A stretch of 12,270 nucleotides of DNA from an uncultured Chloroflexota bacterium (GCA_937967325.1 CALBSQ010000128.1:1-12270); one strand, 5' to 3'; shown: positions 1-7,231, counted from the stretch's first letter. A program made the numbers and translations. The notes: generated by a model from the letters alone, not told the origin.

Positions 1-4
1 TCCC

Positions 5-3000
5 ATGTGGTCGCGCGTTCGCCGCCTGATCGCCGTGGCCCTCTGCGTCGCGGCGCTCGCTCCGGTCGGGGCCGCCGCCACCCCGGCGCTCGCCCAGGCG
101 TTCCCCCCCTCGAGCCCGTGCAGCGTGGCGCCGACGACCGGCGCGGTGCAAGGCCCGAGCGTAGAGTCCCCTGGCGGTCCGTGCGACGTCAAATACGACC
201 TCGGGCAGGGGGCCGTGGCCAACGTCACCGTCGCCGCCTTTGTGGAAGTGCAAGCCAACCTCGACCCGGCGACGGCTTGGCCCAACTGCAACAACTTTAG
301 CGCGACGCAGCCCATCGATTGGAAGGCCGTGGCCAGCGTCGGTGCGCCGGGATACCGCGGTCAGTGCCCCGCTCCCAAGGTCGACACCGGCGCCACGTTC
401 GCCAATGGGCTCGCGCCCACCCCCAATCCCAACGCCGTCGTAGTGGTGTACCTCTTCCAGCGCGGGATGTGCCTGGTCAGCAGCTACGCGCCGTCCCCGG
501 GCGAGCAGAAGCTGGTGGCGATCCTCAAGCAGATCGACCAGGCCATCCAGGCGGCGCCGGCCGGCAACGTCTGCGCGGGGCCGACCCCGACCCGCGCCGA
601 GGTGCGGGTCTTCTCCACGCCGAAGCAGCGGGCCGACTACCGCTTCGAGGTCGCGATCCCGGCCATGGTCCCCGACCGCCAGGGCGCCCCCACCTTCGAC
701 CAGCTGTACGACCAGAAGCTGGGCAAGCTCGAGCTCCGCCTGACCTACCAGGCCGGCAAGGACGGGCCGACCAAGCAGGTCTCGTTCTCCTGGCCCATGG
801 CCGCGCTCGTGGCCACGAGCGACCAGGACCGCGAGCGCCTGGCCCAGGACGGGCAGACGTACTTCGTGGACCGCGCGCGGCTGCTCGTGCTCTACCGCAC
901 GCTCGACCAGTTGGAGCCCCTCGCGAGCGACCCCGCCAACGCGCTCGACACCCCCGCGCCGGGCGAGGCGCGCTTCCGCGGCGGCGAGCTGCTGTTCAAG
1001 CGGGAGCTGTACCTGAGCGACGACAAGGGGCCGGTGGCGCATTCCGACCCCAACAATAGCCTCTTCCTGCGCTACGTCGTGCGCTACCCCGTCGTCTTCC
1101 TGCCGGGGACGGCGGGGTCGGTGCTCACGGTCAACGGGAGCCGGGTCTGGCCCGCCAATGGCCTCGGCTCGATCTCGCCGGATGAGCGGCAGTTCTGGGG
1201 CCAACTCGCGCTCGACGCGCAGGGGAACGCCCTGCCGGGGCTCGCCGTGGCGGCCACCGACGTCTTCCGGTCCTACGGCACGATGCTCGCCTGCAACGAC
1301 AAGGTCCGGAAGGGCTGCGTCTACCAGCGCTGGCTCGCCCACATGGCCCAGCAGGGCTACGCCGAGGGCCGCAACCTGCTCCTGTTCCCCTACGACTGGC
1401 GTCTGCGCATCGACGGCCACTCCGACGCGCTGGACCAGGTCGTCCAGCGCGCGCGCGACCTCAACTACGACCGGGGCGCCATCGACTGGCCCCAGTCGGG
1501 CGCGCCGCGACCCAACCAGGCCTTGCCGCGCGACCAGGTGATCCTGGTGGGCCACAGCCAGGGGGGCCTGGTGATCCGCGCCTACGTCGCCCGCGACGAC
1601 CGCGCCGCCAAGGTGGCGCAAGCGATCATGCTGGGCGTGCCCAACCTCGGCACGCTCAAGCCGTTCCGCCTGCTCGGCGCCTACGGCTACAGCTTCGAGG
1701 CCCCCTTCCTCGACCCGGAAATGGGCAAGTGGATGGGGCGCAATCTGCCCGCCGCCTACTACCAGCTGGAGGTCACCCCCACCGGCGCCATCCAGTCGTT
1801 CCTCTTCGACGCCCAGGGCAACCCGGTCCCCGACGTCCGCGCGGCACTCGCCGCGCTGCGGACCCACGTCTTCTGCCAAGCCGTGCAGTCGCACATCCTT
1901 TCGCCGCCGACCACGTGGGGCTGCCAGGAGGCGACGCTGAACATGGACCTGCTCGACGCGGGGACGCGGTTCCACGCGGGCCTGCCCAGCCCGGCCGACA
2001 AGGGGATCCCGACATTCTCGATCAACAGCGTCGACCGCATGACGCCCATCGCCTACCGCCAGGCAACCCGCGATGTTGAGGCGCGCTCGCCGCACGTGGG
2101 ATCGGACTTCAGCGGCACGATCCCCCACGACGTCCTGGCGACCTACGGCTTCCTGCCGGCCGACGTCTTCGCGCAGGACGCCTATCCGATCGTGACGGGC
2201 AACCCGCTCGGCTCCATCGTGCGCCTGCCCTACTACCAGGAGGTCCAGGCGGCGTGCGGCGACAACCTGGTGCCCCTCTACAGCCTGGAGGGGCTGCCCG
2301 GGGCGCAGAACATCTACGTGGCCGGCGTGGAGCACGGCGGGTACCTGGATGACGACAGCGTGCAGGCCCTTATCGACCGCCTGCTCCAGGGGGTGCGGCC
2401 CGCGAGCCCCCGGGGGAAGCCCACCTGCAACAGCCTGCCCGTGCCCTCCACCAACGGGACTATCGTCAGCGTGACCAGCCCCGCCGACCTGCACGTGTAC
2501 GACGCCCAGGGCCGCCACACCGGCCTCACCCCCCAGGCTAGCGTCGAGGAGGGCATCCCCGGCAGCACCTTCGAGCAGGACGGCCCCACCCAGCGGGTCG
2601 CCCTCCCGCCGTCGGCGGGCGCCTTCCGCGTCGAGCTGCGGGGCACGCAGGACGGCTCGGCGAGCCTCACCGTCGTCGCGGGCGACGGCCGCTCGGAGCG
2701 GCGGGCCGACTACCTGGGCATCCCCGAGACCAAGGCGATGCGCGCCAGCCTCCAGCTCGCGCCCGGCGCGCTCGGCCCCGGCACGACCCTTTCCGTCGAC
2801 CCGCAAGGCGACGGCAAGAACGTGCAGACACTCAAGCCGGAATCCGCGGGCGGCGGGCTCGGAGCGAGCGCGCCGCCAGCCGCCCCGACGACGCCGTCGG
2901 GCTCGACGTCGGTCTCTGCGAGCGTGGCGCCCCCCGCGGGCAACGGCGCACCCGGCGCCCAGTCGCCACCCCCTCCGCCGGCTCTCGGCGCGCCGGCGTC

Positions 3001-3373
3001 GACATCGGACGAGCCCTCGGTGGGCCTGCCGCGCGACGCTGCGCCCGCGCCGACGCAGACGTCGCCCGGGACCGGAGGGGCTGGACGGTTGTCCTTCCCT
3101 CGGCCCAACATTGTTGCTTGGGTTTTGGTGAGGACCTTCTTGCGTCGCTTCGGCGCCATCGCCATCGCCATCGTGGCCGGCGCGCTGCTCGTGATCCCGC
3201 TCGTGGCCCTGCGCGCGTCGCATCGGGGCCCACGCCCTGGATCGGGACCTGTCCATCCAAACCCTGGGGGAGGGGCGAGCGCAACCCAACGACGAGGACA
3301 CTTCTGCACCAGGTGCGGCGCCAGCGCGCCGGATAACGCGAGGTTCTGCACTCGCTGTGGTCACGCGCTCTGA
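5..3373 (+). CDS. Secreted, membrane-anchored LCAT-family lipase/acyltransferase with C-terminal zinc ribbon
   Basis: The 1122-aa product starts with a clear Sec signal peptide (Arg at 4, 6 and 7, hydrophobic core to about 25, cleavage after ALA-30 or AQA-32), which supports the ATG at 5; its ribosome site lies outside the window. Residues 33-350 are a beta-rich region I do not recognise. Residues 355-800 are an LCAT-like alpha/beta hydrolase: oxyanion motif FLPGTAGS (365-372), a YDWR motif, nucleophile S518 in GHSQGG, acid D753 in GDNLVPLYSL (LCAT enzymes have GDGTVP), and H777 in VEHGGYLDDDSV. A beta domain with SPADLHV follows, then a Pro/Ser/Ala-rich linker (947-1033), a transmembrane helix (1049-1071), and a zinc ribbon with C1101, C1104, C1115 and C1118. 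The catalytic part should lie outside the cell and the ribbon inside. LCAT enzymes act on acyl esters of lipids; the substrate here is unknown. The protein is more than twice the usual length. Class is confident, substrate is not. Confidence 0.9.
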   Translation: MWSRVRRLIAVALCVAALAPVGAAATPALAQAFPPSSPCSVAPTTGAVQGPSVESPGGPCDVKYDLGQGAVANVTVAAFVEVQANLDPATAWPNCNNFSATQPIDWKAVASVGAPGYRGQCPAPKVDTGATFANGLAPTPNPNAVVVVYLFQRGMCLVSSYAPSPGEQKLVAILKQIDQAIQAAPAGNVCAGPTPTRAEVRVFSTPKQRADYRFEVAIPAMVPDRQGAPTFDQLYDQKLGKLELRLTYQAGKDGPTKQVSFSWPMAALVATSDQDRERLAQDGQTYFVDRARLLVLYRTLDQLEPLASDPANALDTPAPGEARFRGGELLFKRELYLSDDKGPVAHSDPNNSLFLRYVVRYPVVFLPGTAGSVLTVNGSRVWPANGLGSISPDERQFWGQLALDAQGNALPGLAVAATDVFRSYGTMLACNDKVRKGCVYQRWLAHMAQQGYAEGRNLLLFPYDWRLRIDGHSDALDQVVQRARDLNYDRGAIDWPQSGAPRPNQALPRDQVILVGHSQGGLVIRAYVARDDRAAKVAQAIMLGVPNLGTLKPFRLLGAYGYSFEAPFLDPEMGKWMGRNLPAAYYQLEVTPTGAIQSFLFDAQGNPVPDVRAALAALRTHVFCQAVQSHILSPPTTWGCQEATLNMDLLDAGTRFHAGLPSPADKGIPTFSINSVDRMTPIAYRQATRDVEARSPHVGSDFSGTIPHDVLATYGFLPADVFAQDAYPIVTGNPLGSIVRLPYYQEVQAACGDNLVPLYSLEGLPGAQNIYVAGVEHGGYLDDDSVQALIDRLLQGVRPASPRGKPTCNSLPVPSTNGTIVSVTSPADLHVYDAQGRHTGLTPQASVEEGIPGSTFEQDGPTQRVALPPSAGAFRVELRGTQDGSASLTVVAGDGRSERRADYLGIPETKAMRASLQLAPGALGPGTTLSVDPQGDGKNVQTLKPESAGGGLGASAPPAAPTTPSGSTSVSASVAPPAGNGAPGAQSPPPPPALGAPASTSDEPSVGLPRDAAPAPTQTSPGTGGAGRLSFPRPNIVAWVLVRTFLRRFGAIAIAIVAGALLVIPLVALRASHRGPRPGSGPVHPNPGGGASATQRRGHFCTRCGASAPDNARFCTRCGHAL

Positions 3374-3461
3374 CGCTGACCAGGGCGAACTGTAAAGGAT
3401 GCCGGCGTCGCGCCAACGCCACAGCTGTAGAGACCGCGCGCAATTGGGACTTCGACCCCGC

Positions 3462-4091
3462 CTATCGCGTGGTCAGCATGTAGGCTCGATAGACGAGCGT
3501 CAGCTGCTTGCCGTTCAACGGTCCGTCGCTGTTACCAAAGGTGACGACGTATTGGCCTGCCTCGGGTGCGGTGTAGTGAAAAGGGTAGCGCCCACTGACG
3601 CTCGGCAAGTTGACGAGGTCGACGCCGTCCGGCTGCTGGACGCGGAAGCCGACGTGGTCCGCCGCGGGGAGGAGGTAGCCCTCGAAGACCGTCCCGGCCT
3701 GCCATCGGCCAAAGGTCAGGCTATAGCTGCCACCGGCGGGGACGTCGATGGAAATCTGCTCGTAGTTGGGCAGCACTGGTGTCGGCGTCGCTAGCGGGAG
3801 CGATGACGCCGGCTGGCTTGCTGAGCTCATCGAGGACGGCATGCCCACCGCCCCGCCGGGCCTGAAGCGGTTCACCGCCAGGGCCACAGTGAGGACGGCC
3901 AAACCGATGATTACCAGACCTTGCAGCCATCCTCCGGCATTCGTGGCGGTGCGATCTGTCTCCGGGAGGGGGTAGTTGGCTGGTAGGATGGATGGTCCAG
4001 GCTGAGCCGGAACGGCTACGGGCTTGCCACACATGGCGCAGTAGCGCGCACGCTCCTGCAGTGGGGCATCGCAGTTGCTGCACAAGGACAT
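3462..4091 (-). CDS. Zinc-ribbon single-pass membrane protein with exported GOLD-like beta-sandwich domain
   Basis: This 209-aa protein begins with a zinc ribbon (C4, C7, C18, C21, pattern CxxC-x10-CxxC). A Pro-rich stretch follows, then one transmembrane helix (about 55-74), a Ser/Pro/Thr-rich linker (82-108) and a beta-strand-rich domain (about 110-205). The last domain resembles GOLD/emp24 folds: IDVPAGGSYSLTF, then VGFRVQQPDG, FHYTAPEAGQYVVTFGN and LTLVYRAY. Having no cleavable signal peptide, it is expected to keep the ribbon in the cytoplasm and the sandwich outside. The start is supported by AGAGGA with AGGA seven bases before the ATG on the minus strand. It converges on the lipase gene with 88 bases between the stop codons, so the two are not co-transcribed. 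The function is not known. The GOLD assignment rests on strand pattern and key residues only. Confidence 0.85.
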   Translation of the reverse strand: MSLCSNCDAPLQERARYCAMCGKPVAVPAQPGPSILPANYPLPETDRTATNAGGWLQGLVIIGLAVLTVALAVNRFRPGGAVGMPSSMSSASQPASSLPLATPTPVLPNYEQISIDVPAGGSYSLTFGRWQAGTVFEGYLLPAADHVGFRVQQPDGVDLVNLPSVSGRYPFHYTAPEAGQYVVTFGNSDGPLNGKQLTLVYRAYMLTTR

Positions 4092-4133
4092 CGCCCTGTC
4101 CTCTCACAACCCCGGCCGCGTATGACCCTGCAC

Positions 4134-4139
4134 AGTATA
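4134..4139 (-). promoter_or_regulatory. Candidate -10 box for the zinc-ribbon/GOLD-like gene
   Basis: Read on the minus strand, TATACT (5 of 6 to TATAAT) lies 42 bases upstream of the ATG at 4091, giving a 5' leader of roughly 35 bases. I find no good -35 box at 16-18 bases upstream, so the call rests on the -10 match and its position. Confidence 0.4.
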
Positions 4140-4241
4140 TGAGCCTGTTGGCGATCCCGGTGGAAACCTGCAGCCCCGCTGTGAGCGACATCGCAGCAAC
4201 GCCCTACCCATGATCCTGTAGGCAATCGGCGTCATTCGGTT

Positions 4242-4330
4242 GGTACGGGGATCAGGGCGTATAGCAATACGCCCCTACCAGGGACCGCCGATGCCGGTAG
4301 GGGCGTATTGCTATACGCCCTGATCGTACC
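4242..4330. repeat. REP/BIME-like double palindrome with GTAG feet
   Basis: Two 30-base arms, 4250-4279 and 4296-4325, are perfect reverse complements separated by 16 bases. Outside them GGTAC (4242-4246) pairs with GTACC (4326-4330) across a 3-base bulge. Each arm is also a hairpin by itself: GGGCGTAT, a 4-base loop (AGCA or TGCT), ATACGCCC, at 4255-4274 and 4301-4320. Each hairpin is immediately preceded, on its own strand, by GTAG (4297-4300 on plus; 4275-4278 on minus). A GTAG foot beside a palindrome is the hallmark of REP sequences mobilised by RAYT (TnpA-REP) proteins, and a head-to-head REP pair is the BIME arrangement. No RAYT gene is in the window, so the class is inferred. Confidence 0.8.
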
Positions 4331-4440
4331 GTCGCAGCTATCCTAACGGATGGCCAATGGCGCCACCATAGCAGGCGTGTACGATTAGGTGTGGGCGACG
4401 CGCCGGCGATCCGGGCGCGGTGACGCGAGTGGGAGGCGCC

Positions 4441-4707
4441 GTGGAGGTAGTCCGCTGGCAATTGACCTTCCGAATCAGGGCGCGTTCCGCGGCGCCGCTG
4501 AGTGCGCGTGCGCTGCGACCGTGGTGGACGGTATTCCCTGACCAGCCTGGATCCCTTTTGACCGATGGAAGCCTGCTACTCGTCACCGTGGTGGACGCCC
4601 CGACGCCGCAGCTCGCGCTCATCCTCGGTCGGCATCGGGTGACGGAGTTCTTCTCGGGGCGGCAGCATAGCGTGGAGCATCTCACCCTATACCCGGAGGA
4701 CTGGTGA
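4441..4707 (+). CDS. Small hypothetical protein
   Basis: A frame of about 88 codons begins at GTG 4441, with GGAGG at 4432-4436 four bases upstream. An in-frame GTG at 4420 would add seven residues but has no ribosome site. The product has protein-like composition, with alternating hydrophobic strands (WQLTFRIRAR, GSLLLVTVVD, PQLALILGRHRVTEFF) and a C-terminal YPEDW. Third codon positions are about four-fifths G or C, matching real genes nearby. The antisense frame (4338-4685) looks much less like protein. I do not recognise a family. It reads in the same direction as the efflux operon but is separated from it by 166 bases containing a promoter candidate. It may be a small soluble beta protein, or a chance open frame. 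Confidence 0.45.
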   Translation: MEVVRWQLTFRIRARSAAPLSARALRPWWTVFPDQPGSLLTDGSLLLVTVVDAPTPQLALILGRHRVTEFFSGRQHSVEHLTLYPEDW

Positions 4708-4770
4708 CCGCACTCCTGGACCGACCACGAACTTCGGCGCGGTTGGTTTCACAAACTCTTGATCCTCTCC

Positions 4771-4779
4771 TGATATAAA
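4771..4779 (+). promoter_or_regulatory. Extended -10 promoter candidate for the efflux operon
   Basis: TGATATAAA matches the extended -10 pattern TGN-TATAAT with one mismatch. It lies in the most A/T-rich patch of this spacer, about 95 bases before the adaptor start, leaving a leader of roughly 85-90 bases. The only -35-like word, TTCACA at 4748, is 20 bases before the -10 hexamer, which is too far; extended -10 promoters can work without a good -35. Confidence 0.45.
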
Positions 4780-4873
4780 GAGCGCGGGAAAGCCCGAAGA
4801 TGCGCCAGTAACCGCTGCTTCGCTCGTTTGGTCGGTGTCCGAGCGTGGCGCCGCCTTAGTCCGCTAGGAAAGG

Positions 4874-7159
4874 ATGCCGCTGCCCATGGCGTCTCGCACG
4901 ATCCCCCGCCTGGGTGCTATTGTCGGAGCCCTGCTCGTTCTGGCCGGCTGCGGCACCTCAACGGCCAGCAATGCCGCACCGAGCGCGCCGCCAGCGGCGG
5001 CGGTCGCCGTCACGCCGGCGGCTCAGCAGGAGCTCAAGGCGACGCTCACGTACCCCGGAGCCATCTCGGCCATCACCCAGGTCAACCTGGTGGCTCGAAC
5101 CTCCGGTGTCATCACCAAGTTACCGGTTCAGCCGGGGCAGGCGGTGAAGGCGGGAGACCTCATCGCCCAGCTCGATGACAGCACGCAACAGGCGACGTTG
5201 CAGCAAGCGCAAGCCGCTCTGGCCGTCGCCCAGGCAAACCTGCAGAAGGTGGAGCAGGGGGCGACCCCGGGCCAGATCGGTATCGCCAAGGCAGGCATTG
5301 GCGGGGCCGGGACATCCGTCAGCAACGCCCAGCACAACTTGGATGCCACGAAACAGAGTTCCGCTGCTGACGCGGCGGCCGCGCAGCAGGCCGTTGCCAA
5401 CGCTCAGGCCGGCCTGGCCGCGGCGCAAAGCCAGTTGGCCGTGGCGGAAGGGGGCCAGGGTACCTTTCAGGCTGCCATCGCCGGCGCCCAGCAGTCGCTG
5501 GCCAATGCCACGAAGAATCAGGCGACGGTGCGGCAGCAGGTCGCGACCGCGTTAGCGGCCGACCAGACGGCGGCTGCCAACGCCCAGCAGACGCTGGAAA
5601 ACGCCAAGAACAGTCTCTCCGCGGTGCAGCAGCAGGTGGCTGCGGCGCTGGCCGCGGATCAAACGGCGGTGACGAATGCGCAGAACAGCTTGCAGTCGGC
5701 GCAGACGACGGTCGCCAGCGGGACGCCGGTGCAGCAGCAACAACTGGCGCAAGCGAAGAATGCCCTCTACGCCGCTCAGGTTGCACGCGATGCCGCCTGT
5801 GACCTGGCGAACTTCCGCAATTCCCAGTCTTCCTGTAACGCGGCAAACGCCACGGTGAATACCCAGGAGACGGCATTGCAGGCGGTGCAGGCGCAGATCC
5901 AGCAGACCCAGGCGCAGGCGCAGCAGACGCTGACGACGGCACAAGGCGCGCTGACGACGGCGCGGGACGCGGCCAACGCCGACCGCACCAAGCAGCAAGC
6001 GACGCTGCTGGCGGCGCAGCAGGCGGTGTCCAACGCGCAGGCAGCGCTCAAGACAGCGCAAGACGCCGTTGCTACCGACGCGGCCAAGCAGCAAGGGAAT
6101 GTCGTGACCGCGCAGGCGGCAGTCGACCAGGCTGCCGCCGGCATCAAGTCGGCCCAGGCAGCGTATGGCCAGGCCGTCGTCCAGGGCCAGGCCGGCGTGG
6201 TGACCGCCCAGAACCAGTTCCAAGTCGCGCAGGCCGCCTTGCCCGACACGGTGCAGAAGGACGCGGCGAGTGTGGCTCAGGCCCAGGGCGCCGTGCAGGC
6301 GGCCATGGCCCAGGTGAGCAGCGCCCAGGCGAACTTTGACAACGTGACAGCGCCGGCGACCACGACTGATCTCGCCACCGCCCGAGCGCAGATCAAGCAG
6401 GCGGAGGCGCAGGTAACCGTGGCGCAGACTGCCGTCAACCAGATGAAGATCGCCGCGCCATTCGATGGTATCGTGGCCTCGCAGTTGCTGCAGGTAGGGG
6501 CGTTGGCGAGCCCGACGACCCCTGTCGCGACGCTGGTCAGCGATGGGGTGCAGGCGCAGGTCAATGTCGAGCAAGCAAACTTGCCCAAGATCACCGTTGG
6601 AGAGCCGGTCGCGATAACAGTCACCGCGTATCCCGACGTCACCTTCCCGGCGAAGATCACGCTGGTCGCGCCCGTCGCGGACGCGACCAGCCACGTCTTC
6701 CAGACCACCGTTTCTCCCAGTCCCGCGGATCCCCGGCTCAAGCCGGGCATGTTCGCCAACGTCGTCATTACCACCCAGGATGTGCCCGATGCCATCGTCG
6801 TGCCCTCCGGTGCGCTGTTGCAGCAGAACGGGCAGAACATGCTGTACGTGGTCAAGGACCAGAAGGCCGAGCAGGTCCCCGTGAAGATCGGCATAACCAC
6901 GGACGTCCTAACCCAGATCCTCAGCGGTGTCGCTCCGGGCGATCCTGTCGTAACCGTTGGTCAGAACGCCTTGCGGCCGGGATCAACGGTACGCATCGTC
7001 CCGTCCGGCGGCGGAGCGACCGGTGGGCCGGCAGGCGCCCGGCCACAGGGCACGCCACGAGCCGGTGGGACGCCGCAGGCGGGTGGCACACCGCAGGCCG
7101 GCGGGACGCCGGGCGGACGTGGCAACGGCACGCGGGCGCGGCCCACTCCGACGCCGTAA
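4874..7159 (+). CDS. RND efflux membrane-fusion (adaptor) lipoprotein with giant coiled-coil hairpin
   Basis: This 761-aa protein is the periplasmic/extracytoplasmic adaptor of the pump encoded next. A lipoprotein signal ends in LAGC with C26 as the lipidated residue. The first lipoyl half lies at about 68-100 (SGVITKLPVQPGQAVKAGDL) and the matching half at about 525-555 (APFDGIVASQLLQVGALASP). A beta-barrel and membrane-proximal domain follow (about 556-710, with RLKPGMFANVVI), then a Gly/Thr/Pro tail. Between the lipoyl halves about 420 residues are Ala/Gln-rich helix, whereas AcrA-type hairpins are usually well under 100. C309 and C321 are the only cysteines besides C26. AGGAAAGG at 4866-4873 abuts ATG 4874; ATG 4886 (four codons later) is an equally reasonable start and keeps the signal. 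The permease follows after 83 bases, so one operon is likely. The drug or lipid exported is unknown. Confidence 0.93.
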   Translation: MPLPMASRTIPRLGAIVGALLVLAGCGTSTASNAAPSAPPAAAVAVTPAAQQELKATLTYPGAISAITQVNLVARTSGVITKLPVQPGQAVKAGDLIAQLDDSTQQATLQQAQAALAVAQANLQKVEQGATPGQIGIAKAGIGGAGTSVSNAQHNLDATKQSSAADAAAAQQAVANAQAGLAAAQSQLAVAEGGQGTFQAAIAGAQQSLANATKNQATVRQQVATALAADQTAAANAQQTLENAKNSLSAVQQQVAAALAADQTAVTNAQNSLQSAQTTVASGTPVQQQQLAQAKNALYAAQVARDAACDLANFRNSQSSCNAANATVNTQETALQAVQAQIQQTQAQAQQTLTTAQGALTTARDAANADRTKQQATLLAAQQAVSNAQAALKTAQDAVATDAAKQQGNVVTAQAAVDQAAAGIKSAQAAYGQAVVQGQAGVVTAQNQFQVAQAALPDTVQKDAASVAQAQGAVQAAMAQVSSAQANFDNVTAPATTTDLATARAQIKQAEAQVTVAQTAVNQMKIAAPFDGIVASQLLQVGALASPTTPVATLVSDGVQAQVNVEQANLPKITVGEPVAITVTAYPDVTFPAKITLVAPVADATSHVFQTTVSPSPADPRLKPGMFANVVITTQDVPDAIVVPSGALLQQNGQNMLYVVKDQKAEQVPVKIGITTDVLTQILSGVAPGDPVVTVGQNALRPGSTVRIVPSGGGATGGPAGARPQGTPRAGGTPQAGGTPQAGGTPGGRGNGTRARPTPTP
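5534..5725 (+). repeat. Internal 32-residue duplication in the adaptor coiled coil
   Basis: Residues 221-252 and 253-284 are two tandem versions of a 32-residue unit. Both read QQVA, one variable residue, ALAADQTA, two variable residues, then NAQ. The period is 96 bases, but the DNA copies have drifted in codon use, so this looks like an older duplication held by protein-level selection. Later parts of the hairpin carry weaker versions of the same helical pattern. Confidence 0.6.
7049..7117 (+). repeat. AGGTPQ tandem repeat in the adaptor C-terminal tail
   Basis: Residues 726-748 consist of four GTP units, the last three spaced by six residues (AGGTPQ, 18 bases each). They sit at the end of the protein after the folded domains and should be disordered. 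Copy number may vary between strains. Confidence 0.7.
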
Positions 7160-7165
7160 GGGGCT

Positions 7166-7201
7166 AGCGGCCTGGTAGGGGAGGCGAGCTACCGGGCCGC
7201 T
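7166..7201 (+). promoter_or_regulatory. Intercistronic hairpin between adaptor and permease
   Basis: Bases 7166-7178 pair with 7189-7201 over 13 positions (12 Watson-Crick pairs and one G-U in the RNA) around a 10-base loop. No T-run follows, so it is not a standard intrinsic terminator. It starts 6 bases after the adaptor stop codon and ends 41 bases before the permease start, a good place to slow termination read-through, block 3' decay or set the ratio of the two proteins. Confidence 0.65.
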
Positions 7202-7231
7202 GGGTCACTCCAGCTCGCCGTATACCCAAAC

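Larger units (their letters stand above)
4092..4440. other. Intergenic region between a leftward gene and a rightward small gene
   Basis: These 349 bases contain the leftward gene's ribosome site and -10 box at the left end and the double-palindrome element at 4242-4330. The stretch 4331-4440 holds nothing I can name beyond an 8-bp TGGCGCCA palindrome. The reading frames crossing the region look like out-of-frame noise. Confidence 0.6.

Noticed and set aside
2710..3351. Antisense frame of 213 codons opposite the lipase linker and tail
   Set aside because: It is complementary to the low-complexity Pro/Ala linker and the zinc ribbon, and has no protein-like features.
3404..3420. Small hairpin GGCGT/ACGCC between the two convergent genes as a terminator
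   Set aside because: Only five base pairs and no T-run on either side.
3721..4191. Alternative minus-strand frame of 156 codons overlapping the zinc-ribbon gene
   Set aside because: It lies out of frame with a gene that has clear Cys motifs, a membrane helix and a good ribosome site.
4742..4779. TTGATC/TATAAA or TTGGTT/TATAAA as a standard -35/-10 promoter
   Set aside because: The spacers are 9 and 25 bases, outside the usable 16-19; only the extended -10 reading was kept.
5552..6694. Antisense open frame of 380 codons opposite the adaptor
   Set aside because: It mirrors the repetitive Ala/Gln coding region; its translation is Arg/Leu/Gly-rich with no recognisable domain, while the sense frame is a full adaptor.
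7166..7201. Intercistronic hairpin as a true operon terminator
   Set aside because: No T-tract follows and adaptor-permease pairs are normally co-transcribed, so it was kept only as a regulatory hairpin.
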